Source: Parabacteroides bouchesdurhonensis
GTDB lineage: Bacteria; Bacteroidota; Bacteroidia; Bacteroidales; Tannerellaceae
DNA: 64,000 nucleotides
Assembly: GCF_900186615.1 (NCBI RefSeq)
Contig: NZ_LT896588.1
Coordinates: forward strand, 3,593,119 to 3,657,118
Direction of reading: 5' to 3'
A program made the translations under genes and the position numbers. Shown here in pieces: positions 17,250 through 25,148 of the stretch. The notes beneath the pieces were generated by a model that worked only from the letters and a program-made list of their open reading frames with translations, ran no database searches and was not told the origin of the DNA. Position 1 is the stretch's first letter. Each line of letters begins with the position of its first letter.

Positions 17250-18890
17250 TTATTTATAATTGTCGTTTTGCAATAAAGCCCCTCCTACTTTATCTATCTC
17301 AGACTGTGGAATTGGATAAGGCCATGTCTTATCAGAAATATTCAACCCTTTTTCCGAAGCAATACCCTCCGGCGTTCCTGCAAACTGCCTTATCTTATCA
17401 ACGAAGATATTCCATCGGATCAAATCATAAAAACGTTGACCTTCGGCAGCTAACTCTATTCTACGTTCATGCCGAACGGCTTTTCGCAAATCATCGCTCA
17501 GTTTCACTTTATAATTTGCCTCAAACTCCTCCTTTGTAACAGGATCTTCAATATTAAACTCGCGATAAACAGCATAATTATCCACTGGAGATGTGGTTAA
17601 AAATGCCCTTTCCCGTATTTTATTCAAAACATTGACAGCTTCTTGCAAATTCTCACCAGATTCAATCAATGCTTCCGCATACATTAATAAAACATCTGCG
17701 TATCTTATGTGAAAGAATGACCAGTCTGTTTTTTGTAAACCGGCATCCGGCCTTCTGAAATGATCCACATAATGCTTACGGCTCTGTAGTTTTGTAAAGT
17801 TATCATAACCGGTATAATCATGAACCTCCTGATTTCCGTCTTTCTTCATAAAAATATCGCCATGAGATAAAATTGTATGAACCTTTCGAGGATCTTTCGC
17901 TTCATATTCATTCACCAAATCATAAGTAGGAACTTCTCCACCCCATCCTCCGGTAGGACCTCTTCCCACAAAAAAGATCAGAGACGGGCTTCCGTTTGAA
18001 TAAGGAGGATTATAACTATTATAAGTCATAAAGATACATTCTTTAGACTTATATCCTTTTTCCACACTATTAAACAGATCTTCATAATTCGGAACCAATT
18101 CGTAAGCTCCCGAATCTATCACTTTCTTACAATCCGATTTTGTTAATTGATAATCTTTATTAAACAATGCCACTCTGGCTCTGAACGCATATATAGCTTC
18201 ATGAGTTACTCGTCCTAATTCAGAGGTAGGCAGTTTTTTTGCTGAGGGAATATTCGGTTCAGCCAATGCGGTTTCCAAGTCTTTCATTATAAAATCATAA
18301 ACCTCAGACATCGGAGCACGCGTAATTGTCGTTTTATCTATCGCATTTAAAGGTTTATCAATAATAGGCACATTAGCAAAAATCATCATCAAATCAAAAT
18401 AATAGTACGCTCTCAAGAAATGAGCTTCCGCTATCCAACGAGCTTTTTCTTCTTTAGAAACATAGGCTCCACCACTTTGAATAAGCGGCGTTTCCAACTT
18501 TATATTTTCCAACAGCACATTACAACGGGAAATTGCTACCTGAAAACGATGATTCCAGACTCTTTCCAACAATAATGCTGATGTCAAAGGATTTCCTCTG
18601 GCTATATCCGTAATTCTTATCTTATCGGCAGCATCAGATCCTCCTTTATGCATATCGTCTGTTATACAATCAAAAAACTCATATTTAAAACCTTGATATT
18701 CGTTCCCTGCCAACATAGGAGTATAACACATAGACAACATTTTCTGGCCGGCATCTTCCGTATTCAGCCATGTATTATCATCTAAAGAACCCAACGGAGG
18801 TCTTTCCAAAAACGCATCCGAACAACTAACTGCAAGTAACAGGCTACACACTACCAAGCAGTAACTACTAATATATTTTAATGTTTTCAT
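17250..18890 (-). CDS. SusD/RagB-like nutrient-binding lipoprotein
   Basis: A 546-residue surface lipoprotein that lids the SusC-type transporter and captures its glycan ligand. The signal ends at the lipobox LAVSC. The SusD fold is shown by the N-terminal DAFLERPPLGSLDDNTWLNT and by the tetratricopeptide-like helices (AHFLRAYYYFDLMMIFANVP). The C-terminal SusD signature is present too (DVLLMYAEALIESGE, then RHERRIELAAEGQRFYDLIRW). It starts 21 bases past the susC stop, one operon. The ligand is not deducible; no glycosidase is encoded nearby. Confidence 0.95.
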   Translation of the reverse strand: MKTLKYISSYCLVVCSLLLAVSCSDAFLERPPLGSLDDNTWLNTEDAGQKMLSMCYTPMLAGNEYQGFKYEFFDCITDDMHKGGSDAADKIRITDIARGNPLTSALLLERVWNHRFQVAISRCNVLLENIKLETPLIQSGGAYVSKEEKARWIAEAHFLRAYYYFDLMMIFANVPIIDKPLNAIDKTTITRAPMSEVYDFIMKDLETALAEPNIPSAKKLPTSELGRVTHEAIYAFRARVALFNKDYQLTKSDCKKVIDSGAYELVPNYEDLFNSVEKGYKSKECIFMTYNSYNPPYSNGSPSLIFFVGRGPTGGWGGEVPTYDLVNEYEAKDPRKVHTILSHGDIFMKKDGNQEVHDYTGYDNFTKLQSRKHYVDHFRRPDAGLQKTDWSFFHIRYADVLLMYAEALIESGENLQEAVNVLNKIRERAFLTTSPVDNYAVYREFNIEDPVTKEEFEANYKVKLSDDLRKAVRHERRIELAAEGQRFYDLIRWNIFVDKIRQFAGTPEGIASEKGLNISDKTWPYPIPQSEIDKVGGALLQNDNYK

Positions 18891-18911
18891 ATCGTCTTTA
18901 TTAACTTAAGG

Positions 18912-21900
18912 TTATAATTTCATACTTATGCCGAACATAAACGAACGTGCCTGAGGATACCATCCCATATCAATTCCCATAAATTGTGGATTTGTATTAC
19001 CTAGTTCAGGATCCAACCCTGAGTATCCTGTAATTGTAAACAAATTTTGTGCAGCAACAAACAATCTCAGATTCTGAACCGTAATCTTCTTTGTCCAACT
19101 ATCAGGAAGTGTATATCCAATTGTCAGATTTTTCAAACGCACATAAGAACCATCCTCTATATACCATTCCGACATAGTCAGGTTATCACGGCTATTTGCA
19201 CTAATTGCAAAATTTTCATTTGTACTTCCTGGACCAGTCCAAAACTTATCAAAAATATCCTTCGGAGCATTATACCATCCTGTTCCGGAATAAATATCAT
19301 ACTTTAGAATATTCAAAATATCATTACCAACTGATCCCTGAAAAAATGCAGAAAAATCAAAGCCCTTATATTCAGCCCCCAAAGTCAAACCAAAAGTGAA
19401 ATCAGGATGAGGATTACCTATCATTGTACGATCTTCTTCTCCCAATTTTCCGTCATTATTCAAGTCTATAAACTTTAAATCGCCCGGTTCGGCCTTTGGC
19501 ATAATAACCGTATTATCCGGTCCTCCCTTATAATTATCTATTTCCTGTTGAGTCTGAAATACACCATCCATTTTATATCCATAAAAATAACCAATAGGCT
19601 TACCCGGTTCAATCATTGTATTCACCTGATTTCCCAAATGTGTCTTACCTGGTATATTAGTACCGCCTCCCAGACTAAGCACCTCATTTCTGTAAGTAGA
19701 TAAGTTTCCACTTATATTATAACGAAATTCTTGCCCGATCTGTCCTTGGTAATCAACTACAAATTCGAACCCTCTATTTCTCACACTACCAGCATTACTC
19801 CAAGGTGTATTCGGTAAACCAACTGATGCCGGAATCGGTACTTGTACCAACATGTCAGAGGTTTTTCTATCAAAATAGTCAATATTAAACTTCAATGCAT
19901 TATTGAAAAAAGCCAAATCAAGTCCGAAATCCAATTGACGGGTAGTCTCCCATTTCAAATCAGGATTACCAACATTTGAGCGTCCACCGCTTAACCATGG
20001 ATTTAGCGGTTCTCCTATCATATAATAACGATCATTTGCATACGTAGTCAAATAAGCGCCGGAAGTCGTTATATTCTGATTTCCTATTTCCCCCCACGCA
20101 ATTCTAAACTTTCCTTGAGAAAGCCAGCTATCCACAGCTTCTTTGACGAAAGATTCTTCACTAAAGTACCATCCACCGGATACGGAAGGAAACACGCCCC
20201 ATTTATTTCCTGCTGCAAAATTAGAAGAACCGTCCCAGCGTATATTAGCCGTAACCATATATTTGTCTGCATAAGAATAGAAAAGACGGCCAAAATATGA
20301 ATTTAGTGTCTTAATGGTTATTGCTCCGGATGAAGCAGGATTCTTTGTCGCTGCATTCAGAATCTGCTGGCTTTTATCGTTATTAACCAAACCCTGTTTA
20401 GATGTTGTGGTCGTTTCATAACGATTTTTCTCAGCTGACATACCAGCCATTGCAGAAATCGTATGTTTACCAAATTTATCACTATAAGAAAAATAGTTGT
20501 CAAAAACCCAATAGTCAGTTTGGGCAATGCTGCGCCCGACTGTTGCATCTGAAATCTGATCTGTTGCATTCAAATAATATTTAGGAGAAAAACTATCACT
20601 TGCAGCACGAATAAAGTCTAATCCTATACTGGACTTAAAAGTCAAGAACGGAAGTAATTTCACTTCTCCTGAAACATTAGCTTTCAATTGTAATCCCTTC
20701 CATCTATTCTGTCCCAACCGGTCTGTTTGGGCTAATGGATTCGGTTTATTTGAATACAACACACCCGTATATTGAGAAAACGGGTTAGTAGGTTCATAAC
20801 CATCCATAATCCTGCTCTCTAAAAAATCAGGAATATCCATCAGATTATTACGATATGCAGGAGTAATAGGATCCGCCGTTAATGCAGAAAACACCGTACT
20901 TGTATACGCATCATTTTCTTTTGTATTGCGACGGCTTTCATATATCACGTTAGTATTAGAAGAAACCTTCAGCCAACTAAACACATCCGAGTCCAAATTT
21001 ACACGCCCGGATATACGTTCATAATCGGTTGCTTTAACAATACCATCTTGTTTCATATATCCAAAGCTGGAACGATAACGCAATTTATCAATACCTCCTG
21101 ACAAAGAAATATTATATGTCTGTGATATTGCATTTGGATTCTTAATCTCATCCCACCAATTTGTACCGGCACGACTACCGTTTCTTTCTAAAAATGTAAG
21201 AATTGCTTCCCGTTTTTCAGGTGTAGAGAAGTCATCCAACAAGGGTTTATTAGATGCTTCATAAGCCATATTCTTATACTTCATAAATCCTTCAGCATCC
21301 AACATATCATACGTCTTTTCCGCATTCTGAAATCCAACCATCATATCAAATTCCAGAGATGACTTGTAAACGGATTCGGCAGACCCCCTTTTTGTCGTAA
21401 TCAAAATAACACCATTCGCAGCACGTGCTCCGTATATTGCCTGGGCGGAAGCATCCTTTAAGACTTCCATACTTTCAATATCCCTGGGATTCAACCATCC
21501 GATTTCAGTTTGAGGTAATCCGTCCACCACATAAAGTGGGTCATTATTATTGATAGTGCCCACTCCACGTATACGAACCGTCCCCATTGAACCGGGGCTT
21601 CCCGAAGTAGAAGTAATAGTAACACCGGCTGCTTTTCCCTGTAAAGCATCTGATGCACTCCTGAGAGGCAGATTAGCTATGTCATCACCTTTTAATTGTG
21701 AAACAGCCCCTGTTAAATCTCTCTTTTTCATCGAACCATATCCAACTACCACCACCTCATCCAATGCCTGAGTATCTTCCTTCAGACGAACATCAATAGT
21801 ATTATCCGGCCCAACCTTTACATCTTGCGTATTATAACCTATATAAGAAACCTGTATTATTCCGCTCCCTTCCATATTAAGAGCAAATTCACCATTGATA

Positions 21901-22310
21901 TCCGTAATAGTTCCATTTGTGGTTCCCTTCTCAATAACGTTGGCACCAATAACAGGAATACCTTGTTCATCACGAATAATCCCAGTGAGTTTCTTAGGCG
22001 CACTAGCTGATTTCTTCTTTAGTACGATTTGTTTATTCGCAATTTCATAAGATATTCCCAAAGGAGTAAATAGCTTTGCCAAAGCAGTTTCCAATAATTC
22101 ATTTTTCACTTGAATAGACACAGGCTGTTCCTGATCTATATCATTATGGTACATGAATGTATAATCTGTTTGTTTCTCTATTTCCGACAATAGTGTTTTC
22201 AATGTGGTATTCCGAAAGGATAAATCCACAGTAGCGGTCTGTGCAAAGCTCACCGCCGATATCAATGTCAATATACAGACAATGAATAGCATTCTTCTTA
22301 ATTTAAACAT
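18912..22310 (-). CDS. SusC/RagA TonB-linked outer-membrane transporter with STN domain
   Basis: Imports a glycan or other large ligand across the outer membrane using TonB energy. The ATG at 22310 gives a proper signal peptide (MLFIVCILTLISAVSFAQ). In order: STN domain (about residues 25-100), which signals to the anti-sigma factor, then a carboxypeptidase-like domain (LTGIIRDEQGIPVIGANV), the SusC plug motif LDEVVVVGYGSMKKRDLTGA with FRIRGVGTINNNDP-type plug sequence, and a beta-barrel to the C-terminus. The STN domain plus the FecR/ECF genes upstream mark a transporter whose expression is switched on by its own ligand. Confidence 0.95.
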   Translation of the reverse strand: MFKLRRMLFIVCILTLISAVSFAQTATVDLSFRNTTLKTLLSEIEKQTDYTFMYHNDIDQEQPVSIQVKNELLETALAKLFTPLGISYEIANKQIVLKKKSASAPKKLTGIIRDEQGIPVIGANVIEKGTTNGTITDINGEFALNMEGSGIIQVSYIGYNTQDVKVGPDNTIDVRLKEDTQALDEVVVVGYGSMKKRDLTGAVSQLKGDDIANLPLRSASDALQGKAAGVTITSTSGSPGSMGTVRIRGVGTINNNDPLYVVDGLPQTEIGWLNPRDIESMEVLKDASAQAIYGARAANGVILITTKRGSAESVYKSSLEFDMMVGFQNAEKTYDMLDAEGFMKYKNMAYEASNKPLLDDFSTPEKREAILTFLERNGSRAGTNWWDEIKNPNAISQTYNISLSGGIDKLRYRSSFGYMKQDGIVKATDYERISGRVNLDSDVFSWLKVSSNTNVIYESRRNTKENDAYTSTVFSALTADPITPAYRNNLMDIPDFLESRIMDGYEPTNPFSQYTGVLYSNKPNPLAQTDRLGQNRWKGLQLKANVSGEVKLLPFLTFKSSIGLDFIRAASDSFSPKYYLNATDQISDATVGRSIAQTDYWVFDNYFSYSDKFGKHTISAMAGMSAEKNRYETTTTSKQGLVNNDKSQQILNAATKNPASSGAITIKTLNSYFGRLFYSYADKYMVTANIRWDGSSNFAAGNKWGVFPSVSGGWYFSEESFVKEAVDSWLSQGKFRIAWGEIGNQNITTSGAYLTTYANDRYYMIGEPLNPWLSGGRSNVGNPDLKWETTRQLDFGLDLAFFNNALKFNIDYFDRKTSDMLVQVPIPASVGLPNTPWSNAGSVRNRGFEFVVDYQGQIGQEFRYNISGNLSTYRNEVLSLGGGTNIPGKTHLGNQVNTMIEPGKPIGYFYGYKMDGVFQTQQEIDNYKGGPDNTVIMPKAEPGDLKFIDLNNDGKLGEEDRTMIGNPHPDFTFGLTLGAEYKGFDFSAFFQGSVGNDILNILKYDIYSGTGWYNAPKDIFDKFWTGPGSTNENFAISANSRDNLTMSEWYIEDGSYVRLKNLTIGYTLPDSWTKKITVQNLRLFVAAQNLFTITGYSGLDPELGNTNPQFMGIDMGWYPQARSFMFGISMKL

Positions 22311-22342
22311 TGTGAATAGATTTAAGTTAACCGAAAAAATTG

Positions 22343-22350
22343 TATCTTTG
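22343..22350 (+). promoter_or_regulatory. -7 box of the antisense sRNA
   Basis: TATCTTTG on the plus strand is a perfect TAnnTTTG match, directed away from susC toward fecR although both genes lie on the minus strand. There is no coding gene downstream on the plus strand, only a structured segment ending in a strong terminator. The -33 region (TTTAAG at 22321-22326) is weak. Confidence 0.55.
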
Positions 22351-22355
22351 CACAA

Positions 22356-22459
22356 ATAACACTCCTTCTTTACTGTAATACAATACAGTAAACCTTGCTA
22401 AACGGAGTATATGTTATGCATTCAGGGTATGAGAAATGGGCGTTTCTCATACCTTTTTT
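22356..22459 (+). ncRNA. Candidate DonS-type cis-antisense sRNA in the susC leader
   Basis: About 104 nucleotides, transcribed opposite to susC through its 5' leader. The start is placed 6-7 bases after the -7 box. The RNA would fold into an outer stem (ACTCC 22361-22365 with GGAGT 22404-22408) enclosing a hairpin (TTTACTGTA 22369-22377 with TACAGTAAA 22384-22392). A terminator follows: an 11-base perfect stem (GGTATGAGAAA with TTTCTCATACC), a 6-base loop and six T residues (22454-22459). Short antisense RNAs at this exact place repress susC in Bacteroides loci controlled by sigma/anti-sigma pairs; assignment to that family is inference. Confidence 0.7.
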
Positions 22460-22473
22460 CATCCATAAAATAA

Positions 22474-23463
22474 CTATTTATATTTTAATGTCACCTCCTC
22501 TCCTTTTACCTCATACTCTATCGGAGTAATTTTATTTATTAATTGAAGCAATTCCGTCAACGATTCCGTTTTCAAGGTAAACCAATAACGATATTCTTTA
22601 TTTTCATTCTCTATATGGAATTTAACACCATACCAACGTTCCGCTTTCTTAAATACATCATAGGCATAAGCACCTTCAAAATGTAATTTATTTAACCTCC
22701 ACGAACTTTCCGTATCTACATCACATGAAGAAACAGTACAACGTAACCCCGATTTTAATATTTCCGCTTTTTCTCCAGGCTTAAGCATCGTCAGGAAAGA
22801 GGCATTATTTGCAGATTCCAACCGCACACTTCCCCGGGTCAAAAAAACTTGCACCATACTATTTTCAGGGTAAGCTGAAACATTAAATTCCGTACCTAAC
22901 ACGTTTACATCTACAACATCCGTTTTCACAATAAAACGATGCAATTCACTTTTCACTACATCAAAATAAGCTTCTCCTTCCAGATAAACTTCTCTATCTT
23001 CCATATTATATGAAGTTGAATAAGTCAATCTGGAATCGGAGTTCAACCACACTTTTGTTCCATCGGGCAATATTATGTGTGATTTTTGGCCGGAAGGAGC
23101 TATAAAAACAGTCTGGGATAAAGGATTAACAATATCATTATTGAAAGATTTCGTAAAATAAGGAATATACAGGCCTATCAGAAAAGCGGCTACTGCTGCA
23201 GCAATTGTCCACCGAATATAATATATCTTCTTATCCGGCTTAATATCATTTAAAATTCTTTCCCACGTACCCGATTTACCTTCTTGAAAAACAGATTCCG
23301 GCAACGGAGGCAATCCATCCCATTGAAGGTAGAGACTATTCAGTGTATCCTCATTTTCAGGAGAAGCATTCTTCCACTTCTCCAACAAAACACCTTCTTC
23401 TTCATTTATTTCTCCGGCAAAGTATTTTGCAATTATCGCATATGGAATTTCGTTATGGTCCAT
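22474..23463 (-). CDS. FecR-type anti-sigma factor
   Basis: A 329-residue inner-membrane regulator that holds the ECF sigma factor inactive until SusC signals ligand uptake. The N-terminal 75 residues face the cytosol and bind sigma. One membrane helix lies at about 83-102 (WTIAAAVAAFLIGLYI). The periplasmic FecR domain (about 115-215, IAPSGQKSHIILPDGTKVWLNS, then YLEGEAYFDV) follows, and the C-terminal domain at 250-329 receives the STN domain. It lies between susC and the sigma gene, 76 bases from the latter. Confidence 0.95.
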   Translation of the reverse strand: MDHNEIPYAIIAKYFAGEINEEEGVLLEKWKNASPENEDTLNSLYLQWDGLPPLPESVFQEGKSGTWERILNDIKPDKKIYYIRWTIAAAVAAFLIGLYIPYFTKSFNNDIVNPLSQTVFIAPSGQKSHIILPDGTKVWLNSDSRLTYSTSYNMEDREVYLEGEAYFDVVKSELHRFIVKTDVVDVNVLGTEFNVSAYPENSMVQVFLTRGSVRLESANNASFLTMLKPGEKAEILKSGLRCTVSSCDVDTESSWRLNKLHFEGAYAYDVFKKAERWYGVKFHIENENKEYRYWFTLKTESLTELLQLINKITPIEYEVKGEEVTLKYK

Positions 23464-23539
23464 CTTTTTTTCTTCGTTTATTATTAGGACACATAACTAT
23501 AAGCAAAACCCTTAAGAGGTGTTGTATTTTTTCAAAAGA

Positions 23540-24046
23540 TTATTTTATGACATAATAAGCAGCTACAAATTCTTTAATCCGGCGTATAGCTATTCCCATT
23601 TGAGCCTCCACTGTTTTGACAGAGATATGTAAAAATTCAGCTATTTGTTTATATGGCATTTGTTCTTCCTTACTTAATAAGTAGATGTCATGACACCTCG
23701 GAGGAAGGGATTCAATAGCTTGAAGCAGCACCCATGCTAATTCTTTCTTATCTATGCAATCATTAGCTTTCAACGTTTCATTTGCATCCTTAGCCCAAAC
23801 ATTCAATATATTTTTCCGGTTTTGTTCATCACGCAGGTGATTCAGCATTTTATTCTTTGCACAAACAGACAGGTATACCTTTAAATTATCTATCGGCTGA
23901 TGCCGTTCATTCCATAATTTCACAAAAACTTCTTGAACAACATCTTCTATAGTTCCCACATCATGCGTATAGAAACTAAGGTTATGACATAAATAATTGT
24001 AGTACTCGTCATAAATTTCACGAAATTTTTTTTCATCAATAACCAT
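23540..24046 (-). CDS. ECF sigma factor (sigma-70 family)
   Basis: A 168-residue extracytoplasmic-function sigma factor that directs RNA polymerase to the susC promoter. Region 2 is at residues about 8-75 (FREIYDEYYNYLCHNL, then VQEVFVKLWNER), and region 4 at 105-160 (LPPRCHDIYLLSKEEQMPYK, then HISVKTVEAQMG) is the helix-turn-helix that reads the -35 box. It is transcribed with fecR and has its own -7 box upstream. Confidence 0.95.
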   Translation of the reverse strand: MVIDEKKFREIYDEYYNYLCHNLSFYTHDVGTIEDVVQEVFVKLWNERHQPIDNLKVYLSVCAKNKMLNHLRDEQNRKNILNVWAKDANETLKANDCIDKKELAWVLLQAIESLPPRCHDIYLLSKEEQMPYKQIAEFLHISVKTVEAQMGIAIRRIKEFVAAYYVIK

Positions 24047-24099
24047 TTTAATTTGTATAGTCTTCTATTTCGCAGCCAGGCAAAACATAACCTTTTTTA

Positions 24100-24107
24100 C
24101 AAAGGTA
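24100..24107 (-). promoter_or_regulatory. -7 box before the ECF sigma gene
   Basis: The minus strand reads TACCTTTG, matching TAnnTTTG, about 54 bases upstream of the sigma factor ATG. Confidence 0.45.
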
Positions 24108-24199
24108 TCCGATTAAAAAGGCCTAAGGTTATAAAAAGACGTATTTCTCCCTTCAAAAAACGTCAAATATATTCATCCTTAAGGCTTTAGTATCTGTAA

Positions 24200-24802
24200 C
24201 TATGCTTCCAGCAACCGGTAATATCGTTGCCTTCCTCTTCCCACCTGACCGATCAAGCCTTGTTCAAAAAGATATTTCAAGTCCCTCAACGCCTGATAAC
24301 GAGTACACATATTGAAAATCATACAGTCCGTACTGGAAATAAAATTCTTTTCTTTCAGTTTGGTAAGAATATTGTTGCGGCGAACTTCATCGGATAAATA
24401 CTCACGTTTAGGTAAATTATCGGCCCGCTCCAAAGGCATAACTTTCAATTGTTCTTTCAATTCTTTCGAACAACGGAACGTAACATTATTAAAAGAGATG
24501 GATTCCGCGCGTATCTGCTTTGGAGATGTTACCCCTTTCGGGCTCTTTAATGTTACGCCAAAATACCCGATTCCTTCCAATTCCACATTTTCTCCATATT
24601 TAAGATGGAATGCCAGGCGTTCGGAAAGAGCAGACAAGACTCCTTTTATATCTGCAGGAGAGAAAGAACTGATGTCACTTATTTCACGGACAAGACGGTC
24701 TGCTTTAACAGTTTTAAAACTAACAACTTTAGCATACAACTCCCTGTCCTCGGAAGCTCCTTTGAGAGGTGGTTTCTTATAGAAAGCATATTTTGCGCAC
24801 AT
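24200..24802 (-). CDS. HU-like DNA-binding protein with C-terminal winged-helix-like extension
   Basis: A 200-residue protein. Residues 1-125 resemble the Bacteroidales HU/IHF-like family (helical start, ADIKGVLSALSERLAFHL, then VELEGIGYFGVTLKSPKG, the beta-arm region). Ordinary HU stops near 90-150. Here about 70 further residues (NILTKLKEKNFISSTDCMIF, then KYLFEQGLIGQVGRGRQRYY) look like a winged helix with a basic wing. It should bend and bind DNA sequence-specifically or structure-specifically. A consensus promoter and four palindromic repeats lie directly upstream, which suggests autoregulation. Confidence 0.8.
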   Translation of the reverse strand: MCAKYAFYKKPPLKGASEDRELYAKVVSFKTVKADRLVREISDISSFSPADIKGVLSALSERLAFHLKYGENVELEGIGYFGVTLKSPKGVTSPKQIRAESISFNNVTFRCSKELKEQLKVMPLERADNLPKREYLSDEVRRNNILTKLKEKNFISSTDCMIFNMCTRYQALRDLKYLFEQGLIGQVGRGRQRYYRLLEA

Positions 24803-24843
24803 AAACGGAACTATTTAAAAGTTTATACTTGATATATTATCAT

Positions 24844-24851
24844 CAAAGATA
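24844..24851 (-). promoter_or_regulatory. -7 box of the HU-like gene
   Basis: Minus-strand TATCTTTG, 42 bases upstream of the ATG. A TTG (complement of 24872-24874) lies 20 bases further upstream, the usual -33/-7 spacing, and falls inside the first palindromic repeat, so a protein bound there would cover the -33 element. Confidence 0.6.
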
Positions 24852-24864
24852 CAAATTATTATTC

Positions 24865-24951
24865 TTTTGAGCAAGCCCAAAATCAATTTTGACCTGGCTC
24901 AAAATCAATTTCGTCCTGGCTCAAAATTAATTTCGACCTAGGTCAAAAGAA
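24865..24951. repeat. Four tandem 22-bp palindromic operators
   Basis: Units begin at 24865, 24887, 24909 and 24931, an exact 22-base register, two turns of the helix. Each is an inverted repeat of the form TTTTGACC-TGG-CTCAAAA; the last contains the perfect palindrome GACCTAGGTC. The first unit is the most divergent (GAGCAAGCCCAAAA) and overlaps the -33 element of the HU-like promoter. The spacing and dyad symmetry indicate cooperative binding of a dimeric regulator, possibly the HU-like protein itself. Confidence 0.8.
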
Positions 24952-25102
24952 TAAATATCCGGATATTTTTTGCTAAATTATGCAATGGATTAAATTAAAA
25001 AGAAGGGAACTAAATAAAGCAAGTAGCAATATAAGCTAAATCATCTGAATACAAAGATTGTTATTATGATGTAAAAGATTAGTAGATATAATTCTTTTTG
25101 GC

Positions 25103-25110
25103 TAATTTTG
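25103..25110 (+). promoter_or_regulatory. -7 box of the DUF3078 gene
   Basis: TAATTTTG matches the consensus, 39 bases before the ATG at 25149. Confidence 0.5.
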
Positions 25111-25148
25111 CAACCAATATAGCAAACAATTGTAAATAAATTATGATA

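Noticed and set aside
22369-22392. Operator palindrome for the ECF sigma factor
   Set aside because: The dyad is better explained as a stem of the sRNA, since it sits inside the segment between its promoter and terminator. ECF promoters are not palindromic.
24865-24951. CRISPR array
   Set aside because: Four 22-base units follow each other with no spacers, each is a palindrome, and no cas gene is near. They fit an operator array.
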